Below are positions 36,380-44,245 of a stretch of DNA of 64,000 nucleotides, one piece after another. Location of the stretch: assembly GCA_947490615.1 (NCBI GenBank), contig CANLHK010000001.1, positions 1 through 64,000 of the forward strand, written 5' to 3'. Source of the DNA: Planctomycetaceae bacterium. GTDB taxonomy: Bacteria > Planctomycetota > Phycisphaerae > Phycisphaerales > SM1A02. Position 1 is the first letter of the stretch. Every line of letters starts with the position of its first letter. Made by a program: the position numbers and the translations under genes. The notes below the pieces were generated by a model that saw nothing but the letters and a program-made list of their open reading frames with translations, was not told the origin of the DNA and ran no database searches.

Positions 36380-38464
36380 TCAAGGCTGCACAGTTCGAAG
36401 CCGCGTGAGAAGCGTCTCCACCTGCACAACGGTCGCGGCGTCACCACCCTTACGGAGCAGCAGAATTTCCCGCGCCTGTTGCGCGTTCGCGATCGCGTCG
36501 GTGGTCCTGCCAAGGCGCTCTTCCATCGAGGCGATGTTGAAGAGACTGCGGCCGATGCGATAGTCGTCAACCGCGAGTTCGGTGCGAATGGTATCCAGCG
36601 CCTTGCTGTAGCCCGACAGAGCCATCTCATGCCGACCCTCGGCGGCGTCGATGAAGGCGCGACCGTTGATGATCGCCGCCATTTCGAGTGCTGGATAGTT
36701 CTCTGTCCTCTGCGCCTCAAGCTCGATCCAGTTGTAGAGCGAAGTCGCTTCACCCAGCTTCTTCTGTCGCCGCAAGCAGCTCGCAAGATGGCGCCAGGAC
36801 AAGAGCGTGCGGACATCGCGCGTGCCATAGGTGTTGGTGCGCAGCGCGATCGCCTCGCGGTAGGCGGCCTCGGCGAGATCGAGCTCAGCCTTGAGAATGC
36901 GCACACGCCCGACATTGTGAAGACTCTCGGCAAGCTCGCCGTCCGAGCAGGCGCCTTGCGCGTGGAGCTCTCGACGGGAGGCGAGCGCCGCACCAAGCGA
37001 TGCCTCGGCGCGTGCGATGTCCTCAAAACCGAGATGCACAATGCCGATGGTGTCGAGTACTCCCGCAAGGACCGCTGGCTCGTTTGCCAGTGCAGCCTCG
37101 GCGTTCTGCTCGATGAGTTCAAGGAATTCCTCGACCGTGAGTCCCGCGCCTCCTGCTGCAGACTCGGGACTCGCACTCCCCACCGCCTCACGGAAGCTCG
37201 AGAGTGTTCGCTCGCTGCGCACTCGTTCGCGATCGGCCTTCGCGTAGGCGAAGGCCAACGCGATACTCGCACCAATGATCGTCAGGAGAAGCGCCGCTGC
37301 GGCGCCCGACGCAAGCCAATGCCGACGAATGATCTTGCTGACGACATACGACAGACTCGCCTCGCGCGCCAAGATCGGGCGGCCATCGAGGGCGCGTGCA
37401 AGATCTTCTGCCAGCGCATCGGCCGTTTCGTAGCGGCGCGCGGGATCCGCTTCGAGAAGCCGCAGCGTGATGACATCGAGATCGCGATCAACCGCAGGAT
37501 TGTGCGCGCTTGGTCGATCCGCCACACCGTGGGTCTTCTGCCCAACCAGTTCACCAATCGAGCGCGCGCCTTCGAACGGGCGCTTTCCAGTCAAGCACTG
37601 GTAGAGCACGACGCCAAGCGCATACAGATCGCAGCGCGAGTCAATCGCCGTTGGGTCACCGCCGAGTTGCTCGGGCGCTGCGTAAGCAAAGGTTCCGAGG
37701 AACTCACCAGCGATCGTGGTGCCGACGGCGCTCGGACGAAATGCAGCATCGCCGTCATCGCGTGCCAGACCAAAGTCAAGCACGCGAGGCACGCCGTCAC
37801 CGTCGACGACGATGTTTCCTGGCTTGAGATCGCGGTGAATGACGCCACGACGATGCGCGTAGGCAATTCCATCCGCAAGGCGCTGAAAGAGTGCAGCGAT
37901 GGCGCGAGGGGTGCAGGCGTGAGCGCGCACATACTCATCAAGGCGTTCACCATCGACAAGCTCCATGGCAAACCACGGCTCGTCGCGGCGCGAGACACCA
38001 CTCTCGTAGAGGGTCACAATCGACGGATGACGCAGACGCGCGACGACCTCGACCTCGCGCTCAAAGCGAATGCGTTCGCGCTCACCTGCAAAGCGACCGC
38101 CAAGCAGCATCTTGACCGCGCACACTCGGCGCGTGGCCAATTGCTCAGCGCGAAAGACCGCCCCCTGCGCGCCACGATGGATCTCTTGACCAAGGTGGTA
38201 CCCAGGAATCGGCCCGTCATCGGATCGCTCAGGCCGCTGCGGAGCCTTGGGCGCTGCGTGCGCACATTCCTGCAGGAACGCGTTGTCCGCAGCAAAGCGC
38301 TCCACCACGGTTCTGCAGATCAGGCATTCGGTGAGATGGTCACAGAGTCCCGCAGCGACAGGAGCTTCAGGATCGGTGCGCGCGATCGCAGCCAACTCCA
38401 AGTCATCTCGGCCAAAGCGCCCGCAGCCTCCCTCGAGGTGAGGCGACGAAAGTTCGTCCCTCAC
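36380..38464 (-). CDS. Ser/Thr protein kinase with N-terminal zinc-finger-like motif and TPR region
   Basis: A 694-residue protein. The first about 75 residues hold His43-x3-Cys47-x2-Cys50 (DHLTECLIC), the pattern of anti-sigma zinc (ZAS) domains. The kinase domain follows (about 85-360): Gly loop IHRGAQGAVF, VAIK-like CAVKMLL, HRDLKPGN, DFGLA, and GTFAYAAPEQL. Then a transmembrane segment (about 390-410) and TPR-like repeats to the end. It starts with GTG sharing GTGA with the sigma-factor stop, so it is translated from the same message. The pair is a common planctomycete arrangement; the ZAS-type motif suggests that the kinase holds the sigma factor. Confidence 0.92.
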   Translation of the reverse strand: MRDELSSPHLEGGCGRFGRDDLELAAIARTDPEAPVAAGLCDHLTECLICRTVVERFAADNAFLQECAHAAPKAPQRPERSDDGPIPGYHLGQEIHRGAQGAVFRAEQLATRRVCAVKMLLGGRFAGERERIRFEREVEVVARLRHPSIVTLYESGVSRRDEPWFAMELVDGERLDEYVRAHACTPRAIAALFQRLADGIAYAHRRGVIHRDLKPGNIVVDGDGVPRVLDFGLARDDGDAAFRPSAVGTTIAGEFLGTFAYAAPEQLGGDPTAIDSRCDLYALGVVLYQCLTGKRPFEGARSIGELVGQKTHGVADRPSAHNPAVDRDLDVITLRLLEADPARRYETADALAEDLARALDGRPILAREASLSYVVSKIIRRHWLASGAAAALLLTIIGASIALAFAYAKADRERVRSERTLSSFREAVGSASPESAAGGAGLTVEEFLELIEQNAEAALANEPAVLAGVLDTIGIVHLGFEDIARAEASLGAALASRRELHAQGACSDGELAESLHNVGRVRILKAELDLAEAAYREAIALRTNTYGTRDVRTLLSWRHLASCLRRQKKLGEATSLYNWIELEAQRTENYPALEMAAIINGRAFIDAAEGRHEMALSGYSKALDTIRTELAVDDYRIGRSLFNIASMEERLGRTTDAIANAQQAREILLLRKGGDAATVVQVETLLTRLRTVQP

Positions 38465-39123
38465 GGAGCGAGTCCCGCTGAGGGCCTCGCGTCTGAACCC
38501 TCCCACTCGCCAGGCGCCTCTTCGTACTCGCTTTCGAGGCGCAAGACGATCTCACGGAGCTTGGCAGCAACGCGGCTCTTGGCCAGATAGACATCGTGCG
38601 TCGACATGGCCATCTGTTCGGCAACCACTTGCGTGGAGAGACCGTGGTAGACGAGCATCTCAAACGCCTTGACGGTGCGCGGGTCGGTTCGCGTGTTGGT
38701 GCGCAGTTCTTCGAGCGCCTCGCGCAACAGCGATTGACGACGCTGCGCTTCGTAGGTCGCACCAAGCGAACGCTCGTCGTCGAGGTCGACCATCGCGCGC
38801 TCACCCGAAGTAATGCGCGCGGTGCCAGCGCGTCGGCGGATGTCGAGCAAGCGATAGCGGGCGATCGTGACGAGCCAGGCACCAAGTCGGCCACGACTTC
38901 GGTCGTACTTGCCTGCGCGATACTCCTCGACAAACCGAACGATCGTCTCCTGCGCGATCTCCGCAGCGTCGTTGTCGCGCGCTCCGCAGTTGCGAGCGAA
39001 GCCGACAAGAATCGGTCGGTAGCGGCGATCGAACGCCTCCCAAGCCGCTGCGTTGCGCGGGTCAAACAGGCCCGTGAGCAACGCGGTGGTCGTTCGATCA
39101 AGGTCGAGACGAGGCGCATCCAT
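38461..39123 (-). CDS. ECF sigma factor paired with the kinase
   Basis: A 220-residue ECF sigma factor. Region 2 shows DNDAAEIAQETIVRFVEEYR and RSRGRLGAWLVTIARYRLLD, region 4 the segment LSTQVVAEQMAMSTHDVYLA. An AGGA site lies 8 bases before the ATG. Its stop is shared with the GTG start of the downstream kinase. Its target promoters cannot be read from this sequence. Confidence 0.92.
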   Translation of the reverse strand: MDAPRLDLDRTTTALLTGLFDPRNAAAWEAFDRRYRPILVGFARNCGARDNDAAEIAQETIVRFVEEYRAGKYDRSRGRLGAWLVTIARYRLLDIRRRAGTARITSGERAMVDLDDERSLGATYEAQRRQSLLREALEELRTNTRTDPRTVKAFEMLVYHGLSTQVVAEQMAMSTHDVYLAKSRVAAKLREIVLRLESEYEEAPGEWEGSDARPSAGLAP

Positions 39124-39172
39124 GGCGCGATCCTACCACGCGCCATGGCCAAATCGAAGCCGTTGGAAGGGG

Positions 39173-41047
39173 TCAACGGCGCAGCGTGTCGGTGATCGCC
39201 CGCTCATGGACAGCGATCGAAAGGCGATCCAACGCCTGTTTTGCAGCATGAAACTCATCGGCGACGACGCTGCGCGGATCGCGTGCCGCAGCGAGGCAAC
39301 GCGCCGAGACATCCAACATCGCTGCGTCCAATTCCACGAGATACGCCGCGTCGAGTTGCGGGCGCACTCGCGCGAGTGCCGAGGCGATCCATTTCAGATC
39401 CAGTTCCGCATGAACGCGCAGATCGATCACGCGGTGAATCGCCATATCGCTGCGCGCATGGACCACGCTCTCATGCTCAAGGCGATCGACTTCTTCGGCC
39501 GTCAGTCCATAGCTCGGCACGATCTGGATCGACGCCGCCACACCGCTGCGTTTCTCAAGCGCAGAGACGAGCAGCACGCCGTTCTGATCGACGGTGAACT
39601 CCACTTCCAACTGCGGGATCCCCGCAGGCATCGGCGGAATCCCGCGCAAATCAAACTGCGCGAGCGATCGACAGTGCTCCACGAGCTCGCGTTCTCCTTG
39701 CAACACCTGAAGCCGCACGCTGGTTTGCCCATCTTTCGAGGTCGAGAAGTGCTCGCGCGCGCGACAAGGGATCGGGCTGTTGCGCATGATGAGTTTGGCG
39801 ATCGCTCCACCGACGGTTTCGATGCCGAGAGAGAGTGGAATCACATCGAGCAGCAACAAGTCGCGACGCGCACCCGACACGATGCCCGCCTGCACCGCAG
39901 CACCGAGCGCCACCACCCGATCGGGATCAAGCGCCGTGTACGGAGGCTTTCGAAAGTACGCGGCGACCGCCTCGCGCACTGCCGCGAGTCGCGTCGAGCC
40001 GCCGACGAGGACCACGCGATCAATCGCTTCGACAGAACACTTCGCGTCGCGCAGTGCGCGCGCGCAGCAGGCCAAAGTGCGCGCAACAAGTGGCGCACAG
40101 AGTTGCGCGAGTTCAGCGCCGGACAGCGAACACGCGTGCGATCCATCACTCAGCGCGGCATCGATCACAACGGCGTCACGCGCAAAAAGGCCGACTTTCG
40201 CGCGTTCTGCGGCCTCCACCAAGGCAGCGCGGTCTTGCGCGAGCGCCGAGGGAATCGCGTTGTTCGCGCACCAATACTGCGCAATCGCGCGATCCACATC
40301 GTCGCCGCCGAGCGCGGTGTCACCCGAAGTGGCCACGACTTGGAAGCAGTCCGCGCCCACGCCGACCGCGGTACCAGGAACGATGTCGAGAATCGTGACA
40401 TCGAAGGTCCCGCCACCGAGGTCGTACACCACGATGCGCTCGGCTCCACGCGATCCACCGATTCCATAGGCGAGTGCCGCGGCGGTTGGTTCGTTCACGA
40501 TGCGAACGGCCTCGAGGCCAGCCAGACGCGCCGCATCGCGCGTGGCCTGTCGCTGCGCGTCGTCGAAGTAGGCGGGCACGGTGACGACCGCGCGCCGAAC
40601 GGGAACTCCAAGATCCGCCTGGGCGATGGCGCGAAGCTCGCGCAAGACTTCCGCGGCGACTTCATGCGGAGTCACGACACGATCCTCGAGTTGCAACGCT
40701 GCGATCCCGCGGGGACCTTCTACAAGCGGCACCGAGAAGGCGCGCGCGAACTCGCTGGTCTCCGCCGCGCTTCGACCCATGAGCCGCTTGGCACTCGACA
40801 CGGTTTGCGTCGGATACTCCGCGCGGGTACTTCGTGCAGCGTCACCAACCACGGCGACTCCGCCATGAAATCGCACGACCGATGGAACGAGGATTCCCGA
40901 CTCGCCTCCGCCGAGTACTCGTGGTCCAGAATCAAAGCAGTAGGCCACGAGCGAGTTGGTCGTGCCGAGGTCGATCCCGATGATCGGGTCGCTTGGGACT
41001 CCTTCTCGTGCTCGTGCGCGTTCAGAGTGGTCGGTCGTTGCTGCCAT
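39173..41047 (-). CDS. hscA: HscA-like Hsp70 chaperone
   Basis: A 624-residue Hsp70. The nucleotide-binding domain is complete: [56 protein letters not shown]. The substrate domain resembles HscA rather than Dna[57 protein letters not shown] and [12 protein letters not shown], with a short C-terminus and a total length near HscA's 616. HscA works on the Fe-S scaffold IscU. No isc gene adjoins, so the name is provisional; plain DnaK paralogue is the alternative. The start was set at MAATTDHS because the upstream codons have no Hsp70 similarity. Confidence 0.87.
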   Translation of the reverse strand: MAATTDHSERARAREGVPSDPIIGIDLGTTNSLVAYCFDSGPRVLGGGESGILVPSVVRFHGGVAVVGDAARSTRAEYPTQTVSSAKRLMGRSAAETSEFARAFSVPLVEGPRGIAALQLEDRVVTPHEVAAEVLRELRAIAQADLGVPVRRAVVTVPAYFDDAQRQATRDAARLAGLEAVRIVNEPTAAALAYGIGGSRGAERIVVYDLGGGTFDVTILDIVPGTAVGVGADCFQVVATSGDTALGGDDVDRAIAQYWCANNAIPSALAQDRAALVEAAERAKVGLFARDAVVIDAALSDGSHACSLSGAELAQLCAPLVARTLACCARALRDAKCSVEAIDRVVLVGGSTRLAAVREAVAAYFRKPPYTALDPDRVVALGAAVQAGIVSGARRDLLLLDVIPLSLGIETVGGAIAKLIMRNSPIPCRAREHFSTSKDGQTSVRLQVLQGERELVEHCRSLAQFDLRGIPPMPAGIPQLEVEFTVDQNGVLLVSALEKRSGVAASIQIVPSYGLTAEEVDRLEHESVVHARSDMAIHRVIDLRVHAELDLKWIASALARVRPQLDAAYLVELDAAMLDVSARCLAAARDPRSVVADEFHAAKQALDRLSIAVHERAITDTLRR

Positions 41048-41096
41048 CAGCAGCGATGGTAAAGGCAACGCCCACGCCGCCGCGCCCATGAACAAA

Positions 41097-41129
41097 GCCA
41101 AAAAGCACACCCCGCCATCTGGCGGGGTG
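41097..41129 (-). terminator. Rho-independent terminator upstream of hscA
   Basis: A 9-bp stem (41108-41116 with 41121-41129, loop atct) is followed on the minus strand by gctttttgg. It should stop transcription from the upstream ECF sigma/small-ORF pair before the hscA-like gene. Confidence 0.8.
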
Positions 41130-41197
41130 CACGAGAGCATTTGAAGGAGGGTGGCGCGCGCCGCAGCAGAAATCCGCGCAGCGCGAGCCGTCGAGCT

Positions 41198-41512
41198 TCA
41201 ATGTCTAGAAGTTGGCAACTCCTGCTCGGCAAGCCGACCAAGGAGGTAGGCGCCGAGCGGATCGCCTGCGGGGTGACCGCGCGAACGCGAATATCCCGTC
41301 GGCGGAACCTGTACGGGCATCGGGTCCACATGAACCTGATGCTCGTGGGCCATGATGCGGAGGATCCGCTCACGCGCGGCGCGCTTACTCGTCCGCGCCT
41401 CGTTGAGCATCACATGCAGGTCTGGGCTCTCTGCAAGTGGAGCTTCGCAGGCGATTGATTCAGCAAGCGACGGTTCGCGGCGGGTTGGGCTGGTTGAAGT
41501 GGAGGTATCCAT
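41198..41512 (-). CDS. Small hypothetical protein overlapping an ECF sigma gene
   Basis: A 104-residue protein not recognised. It starts inside the 3' end of the sigma gene, overlapping it by 53 bases in another frame, with GAGG 8 bases before the ATG. Text is charged and includes AARERILRIMAHEHQVHVDP and PLGAYLLGRLAEQEL. The position after a sigma factor would fit a regulator, but nothing in the sequence shows it. No transmembrane segment or HxxxCxxC motif was seen. Confidence 0.5.
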   Translation of the reverse strand: MDTSTSTSPTRREPSLAESIACEAPLAESPDLHVMLNEARTSKRAARERILRIMAHEHQVHVDPMPVQVPPTGYSRSRGHPAGDPLGAYLLGRLAEQELPTSRH

Positions 41513-42110
41513 GAGCAAATCCTCGAGGCGCTTCGCGTTCGCGTGATTCGATGAGTTCTCGGAGTTTGGCGCAGGCACGGTGTTTCCAGTTGTTGATGGT
41601 GGAGACGGGGACGCCGAGGGCATTGGCGGCCGCGTGGTAACTCAATTCTTCGAGCACGATCAGCCGAACCGCTGATTGCTCAGACGGCGTCAGCTCTGAC
41701 AACATCTCTTCAAGAACTTTGAACTCCACCCCCCCCGCTGAGGGAGCCGCGCCTGAGGAGCGACCCGAAAGCGACGGTCCGACCTCGGATGTGGAACCAG
41801 TGTCGCGTGACTGCTGCAACTGCGCAGCCAGCCTGCCAGACCGTTCGATGACCTGGCGGTACCGCGTCTCCCGACCGAACTTTCTTCGGATCAGGTTCTC
41901 CGCGATACGAAGGAGATAAGCGACACTCACGGTCATCGTTTCAAGGTTTCGTACACGGAGCAAACGAATGAAGACCTCGTGTGCAATCTCCTCGGCATCG
42001 TCGGCACCAACCTTGCGACTCACAAAGCCGAAGACTCTGTGGTAGCACGACTTGTAGAGGTCGGAGACGAGGCGAGATCGATCCGATTCGAGACCAGAAA
42101 TCGGGTCCAT
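41460..42110 (-). CDS. ECF sigma factor
   Basis: A 216-residue ECF sigma factor. Region 2: CYHRVFGFVSRKVGADDAEE and EVFIRLLRVRN; region 4: LTPSEQSAVRLIVLEELSYH and VPVSTINNWKHRACAKLREL. Between them is a Gln/Ser/Gly-rich linker (about 115-145). The start at MDPISGLES is the first ATG with family-like sequence; the frame is open about 90 codons further upstream. It is followed by the overlapping small ORF and then the terminator at 41097. Confidence 0.88.
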   Translation of the reverse strand: MDPISGLESDRSRLVSDLYKSCYHRVFGFVSRKVGADDAEEIAHEVFIRLLRVRNLETMTVSVAYLLRIAENLIRRKFGRETRYRQVIERSGRLAAQLQQSRDTGSTSEVGPSLSGRSSGAAPSAGGVEFKVLEEMLSELTPSEQSAVRLIVLEELSYHAAANALGVPVSTINNWKHRACAKLRELIESREREAPRGFAHGYLHFNQPNPPRTVAC

Positions 42111-42945
42111 GGAAGTCGACTTACGACTCGATTGACCGTCGACTATTCCCGAGGGAAGAACGCGGCAAAGACGGTCGGAATGATGAGCGGTTCCATGCTC
42201 CATCGAGGGCGCGGATCGTACGCCATCGGTTTCGAGCGGCCGCTTCTCCTGATTCGAATTCACCAAAGCGGTGAAGAGGCGCGGCAAGAATCGCGCTTCG
42301 ACAGTTGGGGTGAACGACGACCCGTGCGTTTGTGGCGCTCGGTGCTGCAGCCCCTGCTCGTTCTGTGCCATCACCATGCGAGGCGCTCCTCAGTGCGAAG
42401 CTGTTGTGCGTCCTGGCAGCCAACATCTCGCGCCTCAGGTCGATTCTCGGACACGCACCCAGTAGACGGGCGCCGCCTCTGCAATCCCCCCTCGAGCGCG
42501 GGTCTTTCACCGACCCGTTCATTTCGCCAACCGGGAAAAAGAAAAGCACCCGTGCAGAGGCAACGCACGGGCACTCGGAGAGTTTCGAAATGAGAGTGAG
42601 CGATCCCGCGGTGCACGCGCGGCACATCCGTGTGCTGCGCGCCACCGCCGCGTGCTGCAGTCCGTTACAGCACGCGCTGAGCCAAGCCAAGCAAACCAGT
42701 GCCAACCAGTGCCAACCTGGAGTCGGTTGAGCAGTCGAAGATTCATTCGTGTTGGTGTTTCGCCGCGGGCCCCGCGGCAAACGATCGAGAGGAGGAATCG
42801 AACGAGACGACCGGTTCGTCGATGCCTGTGTGGGCCTGCGTCCGTGCGGCCCGCTGCGCCCGCATCCATGCGGTGCGCGACAGAGAAGGCTCGTCACCGA
42901 CCGCTTCTTTCGAAGCTGGCTCAGAAATTCGCGGGTTGCCCGCGG
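42111..42945. other. 835-bp gene-poor region
   Basis: No open frame here has protein-like composition or a plausible start; long frames on both strands are unlike any family. It includes a direct repeat ccagtgccaa-type pair (about 42697-42715) and the minus-strand terminator at 42537. It may be a long 3' region of the lipoprotein transcript or hold an RNA gene; nothing more can be supported. Confidence 0.6.
42536..42571 (-). terminator. Minus-strand terminator in the gene-poor region
   Basis: A 7-bp stem (cccgtgc 42549-42555 with gcacggg 42565-42571, loop 9 nt) is followed on the minus strand by cttttcttttt (42546-42536). The nearest minus-strand gene ends 375 bases upstream at 42946. Confidence 0.75.
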
Positions 42946-43428
42946 CTACTTTCGCAGCTCGCCCGTCACGGGCTGCGCGTCGATCACATCGCGGAATTGC
43001 CGCATCGAGACCTCCTTGCAGAACGCCGCCAGTTCGTCGATGGAGAGATCCATCCCGCGCACCTGAAATGATCGGCGCACGGTTCCTTCGTACACGATGA
43101 GTTCACTGCGATCGCCAGCGTCGCCCTTCGTCTTGGGACGATCTGCCACAGCCAACGCTCGCAGGAGCGTGAGGTAGCGCGCGATGTCCGCATCGCTCAG
43201 CGTGGTCTTGAAGTCAAGCGCGCGATCGCGCGCGCGCACGCCGCCTGACGAAGCGAACTCGCCGTCACAACCAACTTGGTAATAGCACGCGCGCGTGAAG
43301 TCACCGCTGATCCAGCGAAACTCCAACGCGAGTCCTTCGGTGCGATCGATCTTCTTGACGGCTGGCGCACAGGCCGCGAGAGATGCAGCCATCAGTCCAG
43401 CGATCCAGAGTGCACACCACCGATGCAT
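42946..43428 (-). CDS. Putative lipoprotein
   Basis: A 160-residue lipoprotein of unknown function; lipobox LMAASLAAC in the first 22 residues. The mature part reads ALEFRWISGDFTRACYYQVG and LSDADIARYLTLLRALAVAD and has no family I recognise. Its ATG shares bases with the stop of the preceding lipoprotein gene (TGATG), so the two are translationally coupled; a GTG at 43431 is an alternative start. Confidence 0.75.
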   Translation of the reverse strand: MHRWCALWIAGLMAASLAACAPAVKKIDRTEGLALEFRWISGDFTRACYYQVGCDGEFASSGGVRARDRALDFKTTLSDADIARYLTLLRALAVADRPKTKGDAGDRSELIVYEGTVRRSFQVRGMDLSIDELAAFCKEVSMRQFRDVIDAQPVTGELRK

Positions 43429-44192
43429 CACGCGCCGCCGCCCGCTGGAGGAGGCGTGGGGCTTGTTGGAGGTTCTGCTTGCGGCGCTGCTGGCGGTGGC
43501 TCAATCGTGACTGGCTCGATCGGCGCTGGCTCTTTGACGATGGCTGCGCGTGGTGCAAACCGCGCATACGGATCTGGACCAGCGTCATAGCGCGCGGGAA
43601 GCTCCGCGCTTTCGGCAAGCGCCTCATCGCTTGACCACGCCAAAGATGCGAGTGAGCGGATCATTCGGCGCATCGCAGGCGAGAGCTCATCACCTGGCTT
43701 GTAGCGACGAACAAAGGCAAAGCGTTCTCCGTGCGCGTGCACTTCGAGTGTCGCGAGTACCTCGCCAACTCCAGGCTCAAGCAGCCGCACATTGGCGCGC
43801 GTGTCCGCCAAGCGCGGATCGGAAAATCCCGCTTCCACAGCGGCGCTCCACACATCAGACATTTGCTCGCGCGAGAGTCGACGCACGCGAGCAGGACGAA
43901 CTCCTGGTGGCGGCACCGTGTCGGCCTCACCGTGCAAGGCGCCGTCAGGAAGTAGCACGAAGCGCGCGACGCGCTCTTCAACCTTGGCACGGTTCTCAAT
44001 CCCGTGACCTGGTCGCACGACGATCTCCATCCACAGATCCGCTGGGACGCTTCCAGCAGGATCGGCGGCTGAACCGCCCGCTGCGGCGCGCTGCGACGAA
44101 GACTCCGAATTGGTTGCACAACCCAACGCACCAAGAGTGAGCGCGGCCAACAGCAACACTGAGATTCGACGCACGCGAGTGCCAAGCGACAT
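43428..44192 (-). CDS. Putative lipoprotein
   Basis: A 254-residue lipoprotein of unknown function; signal peptide with lipobox LGALGC. The mature domain has VRPGHGIENRAKVEERVARF and RRLSREQMSDVWSAAVEAGF, and the C-terminus is Pro-rich (PPPAAPQAEPPTSPTPPP). Its stop overlaps the following lipoprotein's start by one base. The two mature domains could be distant relatives, as both have a threshold-like beta region before an LSxxxxxxY/W helix; this is inference. Confidence 0.72.
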   Translation of the reverse strand: MSLGTRVRRISVLLLAALTLGALGCATNSESSSQRAAAGGSAADPAGSVPADLWMEIVVRPGHGIENRAKVEERVARFVLLPDGALHGEADTVPPPGVRPARVRRLSREQMSDVWSAAVEAGFSDPRLADTRANVRLLEPGVGEVLATLEVHAHGERFAFVRRYKPGDELSPAMRRMIRSLASLAWSSDEALAESAELPARYDAGPDPYARFAPRAAIVKEPAPIEPVTIEPPPAAPQAEPPTSPTPPPAGGGA

Positions 44193-44245
44193 GCCGAGAA
44201 AGGTACCCGAACTTGCCCAGACGAACGCGCTACGCTGCGCGCCCT

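Noticed and set aside
36479-38590. 703-residue open frame on the plus strand opposite the kinase gene
   Set aside because: High GC keeps the antisense frame open; its text is Arg/Ala-rich without domains, while the minus strand encodes a complete kinase.
39053-41062. 669-residue plus-strand frame opposite the hscA-like gene
   Set aside because: Same shadow effect; the minus strand carries full Hsp70 motifs.
42780-42830. tRNA-like T-arm (aatcgaa core) on the minus strand
   Set aside because: The 5-bp T-stem does not pair and no acceptor or anticodon arm could be folded.
42121-42897. 258-residue minus-strand frame in the gene-poor region
   Set aside because: No protein-like pattern, and it runs across a clear terminator at 42536-42571.
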